A stretch of 6,891 nucleotides of DNA, from contig DEBE01000084.1 in the NCBI GenBank assembly GCA_002348425.1, positions 35,254 to 42,144 on the forward strand, read 5' to 3'. Positions within the stretch are counted from its first letter, which is position 1, and each line of letters starts with the position of its first letter. Below the pieces are notes generated by a model. That model worked only from the letters and a program-made list of their open reading frames with translations. It did no database searches and was not told the DNA's origin. Shown here one piece after another: positions 1 through 6,029 of the stretch. Made by a program: the position numbers and the translations under genes. This stretch comes from Alphaproteobacteria bacterium UBA2964. Lineage in GTDB: Bacteria > Pseudomonadota > Alphaproteobacteria > MPNO01 > UBA2964.

Positions 1-66
1 AATCAGTATTGAAGCGAGGATTGCTATCGCCGCAAAAGCAGCTATCCTGAATGCGGATAGGTTCAT
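1..66 (-). CDS. N-terminal fragment of an unidentified membrane-anchored or exported protein
   Basis: An open minus-strand frame starts with ATG at 66-64 and runs off the left edge; only 22 codons are visible. The peptide begins MNLSAFRIAAFAAIAILASI and continues hydrophobic. A single Arg precedes a run rich in Ala, Ile and Leu, as in a signal peptide or N-terminal membrane anchor. A GGGAA purine stretch (minus strand, 77-73) lies 6 bases before the ATG, which supports this start. A second ATG at 79-77 opens another frame that is also free of stops, but its peptide is polar and has no purine-rich site at good spacing, so I prefer the hydrophobic frame. The gene is divergent from the ankyrin gene at 155. 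The family cannot be told from 22 residues. A SCO1/SenC-type protein would suit a regBA neighbourhood, since senC lies beside regB in Rhodobacter, but that is only a guess. Confidence 0.45.
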   Translation of the reverse strand, partial: MNLSAFRIAAFAAIAILASILI

Positions 67-154
67 TAGTAATTCCCATTTAAAGTTGCGGTAAAATGAT
101 ATAACCGGTAAGTGCTATTTATACTAGTCACCAAAAATACTGATATTCAGATAA
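67..154. promoter_or_regulatory. Divergent intergenic region, probable promoters for both flanking genes
   Basis: These 88 bases separate two divergent starts (minus strand at 66, plus strand at 155) and so should carry promoters in both directions. On the plus strand a good -10-like hexamer, TATACT, lies at 120-125, about 30 bases before the ankyrin ATG. Its -35 at 17-base spacing (TGATAT, 97-102) is poor. No strong Shine-Dalgarno precedes the ATG at 155. No clear operator palindrome was seen. The promoter assignment is inference from gene orientation plus one weak hexamer. Confidence 0.3.
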
Positions 155-715
155 ATGAGAGCCTTTAGATTTATATTCTTAATTTTCTACTTTAGCAGCT
201 ATCCTGTTGCTTCTTATGGCGATATAGAGCTATTCGGCGATAACCCAATTTTTGCAGCCATCAAAGCCAATGATTTGGAAGGGGTAAAAGCCGCTGTCAA
301 CCGAGGTGAAAAAGCAGATGTTGAGGACTTTGACGGACGTAATGCAGTTATTTATGCTGGTATTATTGGTAATGCAGATATAATTGATTTTTTGGCTGCT
401 TTAAGAGTTTCTCTTACACACCGAGATAAACTTGGAAACTCCGCCTTATATTATGCGGTCAATCGAGGCCACGTTGATGCGGTCGAAGTATTAATAGAAA
501 AGGGTTCCCTTATAAATTCAGAAAACCGTCGCGGTATTACGCCTTTAATGATTGCTGCGAGCCAGGGCCGAGCAGAAATTGTTCAAATTTTACTAAAAAG
601 CGGGGTAGATACATCTAGACGTGATTATACGGGCCGGACTGCTTTGATGTGGGCTAAGTGGAATAAGAAACAAATTATAGTTAATTTATTGCGTAATGCA
701 GGTGTCAGGGAATAA
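155..715 (+). CDS. Secreted/periplasmic ankyrin-repeat protein
   Basis: A 186-residue protein. Residues 1-22 form a signal peptide: Met-Arg and Arg5, then a hydrophobic stretch (FIFLIFYF), with likely cleavage near VAS/YG at about 20-22. The rest is almost entirely ankyrin repeats, about five, at roughly 30-58, 61-90, 94-124, 127-157 and 160-186. The clearest are GNSALYYAVNRGHVDAVEVL, GITPLMIAASQGRAEIVQIL and GRTALMWAKWNKKQIIVNLL, with the usual G-x-T/S-A-L/P-L-x-x-A turn and the helix pairs. No catalytic domain is attached, so it probably binds another protein in the periplasm; its partner is unknown. Small exported ankyrin proteins of this kind are common in proteobacteria, and some (such as AnkB beside catalase in Pseudomonas) are linked to oxidative stress. 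The next gene starts about 73 bases downstream on the same strand, so the two may be co-transcribed. The start is the ATG that gives the signal peptide; no strong ribosome site is visible. Confidence 0.85.
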   Translation: MRAFRFIFLIFYFSSYPVASYGDIELFGDNPIFAAIKANDLEGVKAAVNRGEKADVEDFDGRNAVIYAGIIGNADIIDFLAALRVSLTHRDKLGNSALYYAVNRGHVDAVEVLIEKGSLINSENRRGITPLMIAASQGRAEIVQILLKSGVDTSRRDYTGRTALMWAKWNKKQIIVNLLRNAGVRE

Positions 716-788
716 TTAAGTAGTTTTTTTTACAATTAACTAACGAATGGTAGTTGGCTCAATTTTACTAAAAACAGGCAAATGCGGT

Positions 789-1256
789 ATGTTAGAAAAA
801 CACCTTCTAATAATTGCTCACGCCCCTTCTGAGAACACTAAGTCATTATTAGATTCTACCACTAGGGGCGCAAAATCTGTAAAAAGTGACTCCGTAAAAA
901 TATCAACTAGGACACCCTTCGAGGCTGAAGAAAATGATATATGCGGTTCTCAGGGTATAATTCTGCTGACGACTGAAAACCTCGGGTATATGAGTGGGGC
1001 ATTAAAAGATTTTTTTGATAGAGTTTATTATCCTTGTTTGGAAAAAACTCAAGGGTTGCCTTATTCACTAATCATACGTGCGGGACATGATGGCACTGGA
1101 ACTATACGGGCTGTAGAAACAATAACTAACGGATTGCGTTGGAGGAAAGTGCAAGAGCCACTGACTTGTCGAGGGAAATGGCAATCGGCTTTCAATAATC
1201 AATGTAAAGAATATGGAGCAGCGATGGCCGCTGGTTTAGACTTAGGTATTTTTTAA
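789..1256 (+). CDS. Small flavodoxin-fold protein, probable NAD(P)H-dependent FMN oxidoreductase
   Basis: A 155-residue protein. The start is placed at ATG 789 rather than the in-frame ATG at 747, because from 789 the protein opens directly with the first beta strand and FMN phosphate loop of the fold (HLLIIAHAPSENTKSL, residues 5-20). The extra 14 residues from 747 look unlike any domain, though neither start has a strong ribosome site. The second recognisable motif is LLTTENLGYMSGALKDFFDR at 59-78, the isoalloxazine-binding loop and following helix of flavodoxin/NADPH-dependent FMN reductase proteins (usual form T-E-N-x-G-Y-M-S-G-A-L-K-D-F-F-D-R). At 155 residues it is a single-domain protein; no iron-sulfur or other redox domain is present. 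The role is likely electron transfer or quinone/flavin reduction in the cytoplasm. The physiological partner is not evident. Its stop lies 7 bases from the stop of the convergent permease gene. Confidence 0.75.
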   Translation: MLEKHLLIIAHAPSENTKSLLDSTTRGAKSVKSDSVKISTRTPFEAEENDICGSQGIILLTTENLGYMSGALKDFFDRVYYPCLEKTQGLPYSLIIRAGHDGTGTIRAVETITNGLRWRKVQEPLTCRGKWQSAFNNQCKEYGAAMAAGLDLGIF

Positions 1257-1263
1257 ATAAAAT

Positions 1264-2079
1264 TTATTCGCCCATGGTTATTAGAAGCCCTTTAATTCTC
1301 GCTATTCGAAAGACATATAAAAAAACACTCATACCGCCAAGCATGTATAATATATTTAAGGATAAAGCATTGAAGAATAAATCTGTCTTGAACACATTGT
1401 CGATTAGTAGTGCTCTCATTCCTTCGAAAACATGAGAAGAGGGCAGAATCCATGCGACGGTTTGTAACCATTCCGGTAAAATAGAAATTGGATAATATAT
1501 ACCGCTTATTGGTGCAAGAAGGAAAATACCAACCCAAGCTAAACTCTCAGCTCCCATCCCATATCGGAGCACAAGTGCAGATACTAACAGTCCTATTGCA
1601 CCACCAAAAATCATAAGGTTCATGAAAAATATAATAAGGGGTAAACCCATATCAAAGATTGAATATTGATAAAATGGTATAGCTAATATAGCAGCAGGGA
1701 TTACACCAATAATCGTTCGAATTAAACTAATGGATAAAAGAGATAAAGCCCACTCATGAGGTCTGAGCGGACTAACAAATAATTGAGCTAGATTGCGTGA
1801 CCACATTTCTTCTAAAAACGATACCGCAACCCCAATATTGCTCCGAAACATTACATCCCAAAGAAGGACTGCCGCAATCAACAAACCTGCGACCTTAATT
1901 ATAGGTGACTCGGAAGACATTAAAAATTGATTTAAGAAGCCCCAAAGGATCATTTGCATGGTTGGCCAGTATGCTAATTCTAAGATCCTTATCCAAGAAC
2001 TTTTCAATAAATAAAGGTATCTTAATAGCATTATAATTATGCGGTTGATGGTTGAACGAAGCCGGATTATTTGGCGCAT
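1264..2079 (-). CDS. ABC-2 type transporter permease
   Basis: A 271-residue integral membrane protein with about six predicted transmembrane segments (roughly residues 36-53, 62-80, 113-135, 145-171, 180-202 and 235-257). A conserved cytoplasmic stretch, EEMWSRNLAQLFVSPLRPHE, lies at 90-109. The region GIYYPISILPEWLQTVAWIL followed by PSSHVFEGMR (about 193-222) is the signature of the ABC-2 permease family, which includes NodJ, DrrB and polysaccharide or drug exporters. It should form the membrane channel, probably as a homodimer, with the ATPase encoded 35 bases upstream on the same strand. The substrate cannot be deduced; exporters of this class move lipids, glycans, drugs or heme-like compounds. 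The ATG at 2079 is the first start. An alternative at Met17 (2031) would drop a basic segment. The ribosome site is weak, so translation may depend on coupling with the upstream gene. Confidence 0.88.
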   Translation of the reverse strand: MRQIIRLRSTINRIIIMLLRYLYLLKSSWIRILELAYWPTMQMILWGFLNQFLMSSESPIIKVAGLLIAAVLLWDVMFRSNIGVAVSFLEEMWSRNLAQLFVSPLRPHEWALSLLSISLIRTIIGVIPAAILAIPFYQYSIFDMGLPLIIFFMNLMIFGGAIGLLVSALVLRYGMGAESLAWVGIFLLAPISGIYYPISILPEWLQTVAWILPSSHVFEGMRALLIDNVFKTDLFFNALSLNILYMLGGMSVFLYVFRIARIKGLLITMGE

Positions 2080-2114
2080 TTTGACTTTTAAAACCTATCA
2101 GTTAATTCTTTATT

Positions 2115-2882
2115 TTATAATTTATTGAATTCTGCTCGTGCAATTTGTAGGAAAACATCTTCTAGCGTATTCCTCTCATATTTTTTAATTAAAGCTTTAG
2201 GGGCCCCTTGATCAACGACATTACCATTTCTCATAATTATGACATCTGAGCACAGACGGCTAACCTCATCCATATTGTGCGAGGCTAATAAAATTGTAGC
2301 ACCTGTTTTACTGGCATATTCTTCTAAATAAGACCTTATCCAGCTGGCGGTTTCGGGATCTAGTGAGGCCGTTGGTTCATCCAAAAGCAGTAACGAGGGT
2401 GAATTAATTAGTGCTTTTGCCAAAGAAACACGACTACGTTGTCCTGATGATAATTGACCTGTAGGCAGATCTAAAAAATCATTCAGAGCAAATGACTCCG
2501 CCAGATTTTCTATGTCTTCTTTGGAATTACCCATGCCATAAAGTCCCGCAAAAATTCTTAGATTTTGCTGCACTGTTAAGCGCTTCGGTAATTCGACATA
2601 TGGAGAACTAAAGTTAATCCGACTTAAAACCTTATAACGAGAAGTTATGATATCTTCTCCCAATACTCTTATTTTACCACTAGTAGGTAAAAGCAAGCCT
2701 AGGATCATAGCGATGGTTGTCGTTTTGCCTGCACCGTTTCCACCTAATAGGCCTGTGATGGATCCCGCATTAACTTTAAAAGAAATTTTATTTACGGCGA
2801 TTTTACATCCGAAATTTTTGGTTAATGATTTAATATCAATTGCTATTTTTTTCATAAACTTTTTTGTATCACGTAAATTCAT
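2115..2882 (-). CDS. ABC transporter ATP-binding protein (ABC-2 exporter)
   Basis: A 255-residue nucleotide-binding subunit. Motifs in order: Walker A GGNGAGKTT at 47-55; a Q-loop region with the sequence INFSSPYVELPKRLTVQQNL (89-108), with no Gln where the Q-loop glutamine is expected; signature LSSGQ at 144-148 (usual LSGGQ); Walker B LLLLDE at 164-169 followed by the D-loop ASLD; and H-loop His at 202 in LLASHNMDEV. It lacks membrane segments and should sit on the cytoplasmic face, energising the permease encoded directly downstream. The C-terminal NTLEDVFLQIAR resembles the ends of exporter ATPases of the NodI/DrrA/CcmA-like group. The start is uncertain: ATG at 2882 gives the longest form, and ATG at 2855 (MKKIAIDIKSL) would remove nine residues and still keep the whole domain. 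Neither has a good ribosome site. The gene is divergent from regB. Confidence 0.92.
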   Translation of the reverse strand: MNLRDTKKFMKKIAIDIKSLTKNFGCKIAVNKISFKVNAGSITGLLGGNGAGKTTTIAMILGLLLPTSGKIRVLGEDIITSRYKVLSRINFSSPYVELPKRLTVQQNLRIFAGLYGMGNSKEDIENLAESFALNDFLDLPTGQLSSGQRSRVSLAKALINSPSLLLLDEPTASLDPETASWIRSYLEEYASKTGATILLASHNMDEVSRLCSDVIIMRNGNVVDQGAPKALIKKYERNTLEDVFLQIARAEFNKL

Positions 2883-2953
2883 GACTAATACCAGTTATTT
2901 GTTAAATTAAAACGGTGGTTCTAACTAGCGTTTTAGATTATCAGGAGCATATT
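2883..2953. promoter_or_regulatory. Divergent region between exporter operon and regBA
   Basis: About 71 bases separate the ATPase start from the regB start. Promoters for both operons should lie here or just inside the coding ends. On the plus strand TTGTTA (2899-2904) resembles a -35, but the hexamer 17 bases on (TAACTA, 2922-2927) is a poor -10; TAGATT at 2934-2939 is the best -10-like hexamer but has no -35. I could not find the GC-rich imperfect palindrome described for RegA sites in Rhodobacter. Shared control of the exporter and regBA is therefore inferred only from geometry. Confidence 0.3.
2943..2947 (+). promoter_or_regulatory. Shine-Dalgarno site that fixes the regB start
   Basis: AGGAG lies 6 bases before the ATG at 2954. 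It is the strongest ribosome site in the window and favours 2954 over the longer in-frame GTG start at 2915, which has no such site and would add 13 residues (ending EHI) with no family resemblance. Confidence 0.8.
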
Positions 2954-4249
2954 ATGGCTATCGTCCCGTCGCACAACGAAACAAGTAGGGTACAGTTAAG
3001 GACATTAGTACTGATACGTTGGGTGGCCATAGTTGGTCAAATGGCTACTCTACTTGTAGTTTTTTACGGTCTAAGATTTGATCTACCACTTTTCGCAACT
3101 ATGATCACTGTTTTGGCATCTGCGACTGTTAATTTAGTAGCCCAGTTTGTCGGAGGGTCTAGGAGAGTTTCTGAGAAGGGTGCTGCGGGATACCTCGCCT
3201 TTGATATTGGGCAGCTTACGATTTTGCTCTATCTCACCGGAGGCCTTGGCAATCCCTTTGCTTTTCTTTTGTTAGCGCCGGTGGCTATCTCTGCAACTGT
3301 TTTATCACTTAGAAGCACTATCATCTTAAGTGCTATTGCCCTAATTTCAATTACAGTTTTATCAATGTACCATTTGCCTCTGCCTGGCCAAGGAATTTTG
3401 CCCCGCCTTCCCACAATTTATGTTTTGGGTGTGTGGACTGCACTCGCAATTGGCATCTTATTTTTTGCATCTTATACATGGCGGGTAGCGCAGGCAGCAC
3501 GCGCACTTTCTGATGGTTTGTTTGCTACACAACAGGCTCTGGCGCGTGAGCAGCGTCTATCTGACATGGGGGCGATTGCAGCTGCTGCAGCCCATGAGCT
3601 TGGGAGCCCACTTGGAACCATTGCTGTGATTAGCAGGGAGCTCTCTCGGGACCTTCCAGAAGACAGTCCAATTGCAGAGGATGTTGCATTGCTACTTACA
3701 GAAACAAATAGATGCAGGGAAATATTGGCGGCCCTTGCTCATAATCCAGAAGGGGACGGCGCACCATTTTCTGCAGTACCGATGAGTGCAGTTGTGGAGA
3801 TGGCTACAATTCGGCATCAGACTGATCGAATTTCCCTAAGTTTTAAATCCACATCAATTGATGAAGATGACAATGGCGCTGAGCCAGTTATACGTTATAT
3901 CCCGGAAATAATTCACGGCATTGGATCTTTGGCTCAAAACGCTATACAATTTGCAAATTCTGAAGTGGAGTTGTTAACTACTTGGTCAAAAAATATTGTG
4001 AACGTTTCAATCATTGATGATGGACCAGGATTTCCCCCCTTTGTTTTAGATCGTATTGGTGAACCCTATATATCCTTGAGAATTAGTAAAGATGAACATA
4101 TGGGCTTGGGCATTTTTATTGCACAGACCTTATTAGCGAGGACGGGAGCAGAGCTATCTTTTTTAAATAAAAGGGAAGGAGGTGCGGTTGTTAAGATACA
4201 ATGGCGCCGGGAAATGTTGGAAAGCGTTGAGGGTAAATTTGATGGATGA
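2954..4249 (+). CDS. regB: Redox-sensing membrane histidine kinase RegB/PrrB/ActS
   Basis: A 431-residue sensor kinase of the RegB family; residue numbers run from the ATG at 2954. The N-terminal ~175 residues hold about six transmembrane helices, including TGGLGNPFAFLLLAPVAIS. Its GGLGNPF (96-102) matches the ubiquinone-responsive motif of RegB. The H-box AAAAAHELGSPLGTIAVISR carries the phosphorylated His at 214. The only cysteine in the protein, Cys254 in ETNRCREIL, is 40 residues after that His. This is the spacing of the redox-active cysteine in Rhodobacter capsulatus RegB (His225/Cys265, from memory). The ATPase domain shows an N-box (SLAQNAIQFA, Asn329), a G1 box DDGPGF (355-360) and a G2 box MGLGIFIA starting at 383. 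Known role of the family: autophosphorylation under reducing or low-oxygen conditions and transfer to RegA. The gene overlaps the next by 8 bases, so the pair is one operon. Minor variation: HELGSPL instead of the usual HELGTPL. Confidence 0.95.
   Translation: MAIVPSHNETSRVQLRTLVLIRWVAIVGQMATLLVVFYGLRFDLPLFATMITVLASATVNLVAQFVGGSRRVSEKGAAGYLAFDIGQLTILLYLTGGLGNPFAFLLLAPVAISATVLSLRSTIILSAIALISITVLSMYHLPLPGQGILPRLPTIYVLGVWTALAIGILFFASYTWRVAQAARALSDGLFATQQALAREQRLSDMGAIAAAAAHELGSPLGTIAVISRELSRDLPEDSPIAEDVALLLTETNRCREILAALAHNPEGDGAPFSAVPMSAVVEMATIRHQTDRISLSFKSTSIDEDDNGAEPVIRYIPEIIHGIGSLAQNAIQFANSEVELLTTWSKNIVNVSIIDDGPGFPPFVLDRIGEPYISLRISKDEHMGLGIFIAQTLLARTGAELSFLNKREGGAVVKIQWRREMLESVEGKFDG
4229..4233 (+). 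promoter_or_regulatory. Shine-Dalgarno site for regA inside regB
   Basis: GAGGG within the last codons of regB sits 8 bases before the regA ATG at 4242. It supports that start over the upstream in-frame ATG at 4182, which lies deep inside regB. Together with the 8-base gene overlap it suggests translational coupling of kinase and regulator. Confidence 0.7.
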
Positions 4250-4835
4250 AATCGATATAAAGGTGGGGTCGGCATCACATATAAACCGGGAACCAAAAAC
4301 ATTATTAATTGTTGACGATGACAAACCTTTTAGAGAAAGACTCGCTAAAGCAATGGAGCGCAGAGGTTTCATAGTCACCGCCGTTGAGAGCGCTGCGGAG
4401 GGAATCTCTATGGCAAAATTGGCACCACCTAATTATGCGGTTCTTGACCTACGTCTAGATGACGGAAGTGGGCTAGATGTCGTTTCTGTAATACGAGAAG
4501 CACAACCCGAATCACGTATAATTATATTGACTGGCTATGGAAATATTGCGACAGCCGTTGCTGCAGTGAAGGCAGGTGCAATTGACTATCTTGCAAAGCC
4601 TGCAGATGCGGATCAGGTTGCATCTGCCTTGCTAACCAGTGGAGTTGATTTGCCACCGCCACCTGAAAACCCAATGTCTGCTGATAGAGTCAGGTGGGAA
4701 CATATCCAGCGGGTGTATGAACAGTGTGATAGAAATGTTTCTGAAACCGCTAGAAGATTAAATATGCATCGACGAACACTACAAAGAATTCTAGCAAAAC
4801 GGGCGCCAAGAGAGACTAATATCTCAAGGTCTTAG
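4242..4835 (+). CDS. regA: Global redox response regulator RegA/PrrA/ActR
   Basis: A 197-residue response regulator, slightly longer than the roughly 184 residues I recall for Rhodobacter RegA; the extra length is at the N-terminus and a short C-terminal tail. The receiver domain (about 19-130) has the acidic cluster Asp25-Asp27 (LLIVDDDKPF), phosphoacceptor Asp69 (YAVLDLRL), Thr97 (ILTGYG) and Lys119 (LAKPAD). A proline linker LPPPPENP follows (137-144). The C-terminal Fis-like HTH covers about 147-188; the segments RVRWEHIQRVYEQCDRNVSE and TARRLNMHRRTLQRILAKR appear almost identical to RegA/PrrA/ActR across alphaproteobacteria. It is phosphorylated by the RegB encoded immediately upstream and binds DNA to control photosynthesis, respiration, carbon, nitrogen or hydrogen genes, depending on the organism. 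No senC or hvrA gene lies next to it, unlike the Rhodobacter reg locus. The 168-base gap downstream shows no convincing stem-loop terminator. Confidence 0.96.
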   Translation: MDEIDIKVGSASHINREPKTLLIVDDDKPFRERLAKAMERRGFIVTAVESAAEGISMAKLAPPNYAVLDLRLDDGSGLDVVSVIREAQPESRIIILTGYGNIATAVAAVKAGAIDYLAKPADADQVASALLTSGVDLPPPPENPMSADRVRWEHIQRVYEQCDRNVSETARRLNMHRRTLQRILAKRAPRETNISRS

Positions 4836-4884
4836 GAGTGGTTTTAAATAGTAGTTAAAGTATTTCAATCTATATAAATTAACA

Positions 4885-4898
4885 TATTTGCACAAATA
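4885..4898. repeat. Palindrome TATTTG-CA-CAAATA
   Basis: Six-base inverted arms flank a CA centre (14 bases). The inner TGCACAA (4889-4895) recurs inverted as TTGTGCA at 4953-4959, across the candidate promoter. The size and placement would suit a dimeric regulator site, but AT-rich sequence produces such palindromes by chance, so the assignment is tentative. Confidence 0.3.
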
Positions 4899-4901
4899 AT
4901 T

Positions 4902-4929
4902 TTGTATTGAGAAAAGATCTTTTTAAAAT
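4902..4929 (+). promoter_or_regulatory. Candidate sigma70-type promoter for the UXS gene
   Basis: TTGTAT (4902-4907) and TAAAAT (4924-4929, five of six matches to TATAAT) are separated by 16 bases in the 168-base AT-rich gap between regA and the UXS gene. Transcription would begin near 4936, about 70 bases before the ATG at 5004. The perfect palindrome AAAAGATCTTTT (4912-4923) fills most of the spacer, where a bound protein would block polymerase. The -35 is weak (three of six), so confidence is limited. Confidence 0.35.
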
Positions 4930-4941
4930 TAGATAGATCTA
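4912..4941. repeat. Two AGATCT-centred palindromes
   Basis: AAAAGATCTTTT (4912-4923, 12 bases, perfect) and TAGATCTA (4934-4941, 8 bases, perfect) share the AGATCT core, with centres about 20 bases apart (roughly two helical turns). This spacing would place both on one face of the DNA and would fit a pair of operator half-complexes over the candidate promoter. No known regulator is matched. Confidence 0.35.
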
Positions 4942-5003
4942 AAATATGCTAATTGTGCAGGTTTATGAGTTAATTAAAGTATCAGGTGTTGTGGTAAGAT
5001 ATT

Positions 5004-5954
5004 ATGCTTTCTAAAAAAAGAGTTTTAGTAACAGGGGGTGCAGGATTTATAGGTTCTCATCTTTGTGCAAAGTTGATTGGTTTAGGATACGATGTACTCT
5101 GCGTAGATAATTATTATACAGGTTCGAAAAATAATATATCCCAATTGCTCTCTAATCCTCAATTTGAATTAATGCGTCATGATGTTACTTTTCCGCTATA
5201 TGTTGAAGTTGATGAGATTTTTAATTTAGCCTGTCCAGCGTCGCCTATTCATTATCAATTAGACCCAGTCCAAACAACTAAGACTAGTGTCCATGGCGCA
5301 ATCAATATGCTTGGTCTAGCGAAAAGAGTAGGAGCTAAAATCTTTCAGGCCTCTACTAGTGAGATTTATGGAGATCCTACAGTTCATCCGCAAGTCGAGA
5401 ATTATTGGGGAAATTGCAACCCTATAGGTTCTAGGGCCTGTTATGATGAAGGAAAAAGGTGTGCAGAAACATTATTTTTTGATTATCACAGGCAACATAA
5501 TCTCTCAATCAAAGTAGCTAGAATATTTAATACCTATGGTCCACGTATGCATCCTAATGATGGACGGGTAGTTTCGAATTTTATTGTTCAGGCGCTAAGG
5601 AATAATCCGGTTACAATTTATGGCGATGGGTCGCAAACTAGATCTTTTTGCTATATTGATGATTTAATTGAGGCCTTCATACTTATAATGCAAACGAATG
5701 ACGATTTTATCGGTCCAATAAATATTGGTAATCCCTACGAAGTCAAAATTAGTGAGCTTGCTGATATAGTTATCAAACTTACTGGGTCGAGTTCTAAGAT
5801 AATAAGGAAAAATCTGCCCGAGGATGACCCTATTCAACGTAAACCTGATATTTCACTTGCCAATAAGACAATCTCATGGGATCCGCAAGTACCACTTGTA
5901 GAAGGGCTTAAAAGAACAATTGAGTATTTTGAAACTAGGCTTTCTAAAGAATGA
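5004..5954 (+). CDS. uxs: UDP-glucuronate decarboxylase (UDP-xylose synthase)
   Basis: A 316-residue enzyme of the extended short-chain dehydrogenase/reductase family, about the normal length for bacterial UXS. It converts UDP-glucuronate to UDP-xylose and CO2 through a 4-keto intermediate with bound NAD. The N-terminal Rossmann motif GGAGFIG is at 11-17, and the acidic NAD-ribose residue Asp35 follows (CVDNYY). The catalytic set is Thr118-Ser119-Glu120 ([10 protein letters not shown]), Tyr147 and Lys151 ([11 protein letters not shown]). UXS-specific blocks separate it from dTDP-glucose dehydratases and UDP-glucose epimerases: [20 protein letters not shown] (75-94), [20 protein letters not shown] (128-147) and [18 protein letters not shown] (176-193). 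The protein is cytosolic, with no membrane segment. The product would feed surface polysaccharide or lipopolysaccharide, though no glycosyltransferases are visible here. The ribosome site is weak (GGTAAG, 4993-4998). A separate promoter upstream is likely. Confidence 0.93.
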   Translation: MLSKKRVLVTGGAGFIGSHLCAKLIGLGYDVLCVDNYYTGSKNNISQLLSNPQFELMRHDVTFPLYVEVDEIFNLACPASPIHYQLDPVQTTKTSVHGAINMLGLAKRVGAKIFQASTSEIYGDPTVHPQVENYWGNCNPIGSRACYDEGKRCAETLFFDYHRQHNLSIKVARIFNTYGPRMHPNDGRVVSNFIVQALRNNPVTIYGDGSQTRSFCYIDDLIEAFILIMQTNDDFIGPINIGNPYEVKISELADIVIKLTGSSSKIIRKNLPEDDPIQRKPDISLANKTISWDPQVPLVEGLKRTIEYFETRLSKE

Positions 5955-6029
5955 ATATGGTCCTGAGTATAAAAATAAGCATCAAAGTAGTGGAAATAGT
6001 AAATTTTGTGAAAAAGACGGTAAATATGG

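Noticed and set aside
37..206. 13-base exact direct repeat AGCAGCTATCCTG at 37-49 and 194-206
   Set aside because: A single 13-base match is close to what chance gives in a window of this size. The copies lie in two different coding starts with no further extension, so no mobile element or attachment site is supported.
716..740. T-run after the ankyrin gene as a terminator
   Set aside because: Eight T residues are present, but no GC-containing stem precedes them, so an intrinsic terminator is not supported.
747..788. Longer start for the flavodoxin-fold protein at ATG 747
   Set aside because: The additional 14 residues match no known part of the family and have no ribosome site; the fold begins immediately after the ATG at 789.
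1292..1537. Minus-strand 81-codon open frame inside the permease gene
   Set aside because: It is in another frame of a well-supported ABC-2 permease, has an unstructured composition and no recognisable domain.
2647..2910. Plus-strand 87-codon open frame antisense to the ATPase
   Set aside because: It is a shadow of the ATPase gene, whose Walker A, signature and Walker B motifs establish the true frame.
3229..3414. Minus-strand open frame antisense to the membrane part of regB
   Set aside because: The regB frame is conserved in full; the antisense peptide has no motif or ribosome site.
4066..4378. Two minus-strand open frames across the regB-regA junction
   Set aside because: Both are antisense to conserved kinase and receiver coding sequence and show no family resemblance.
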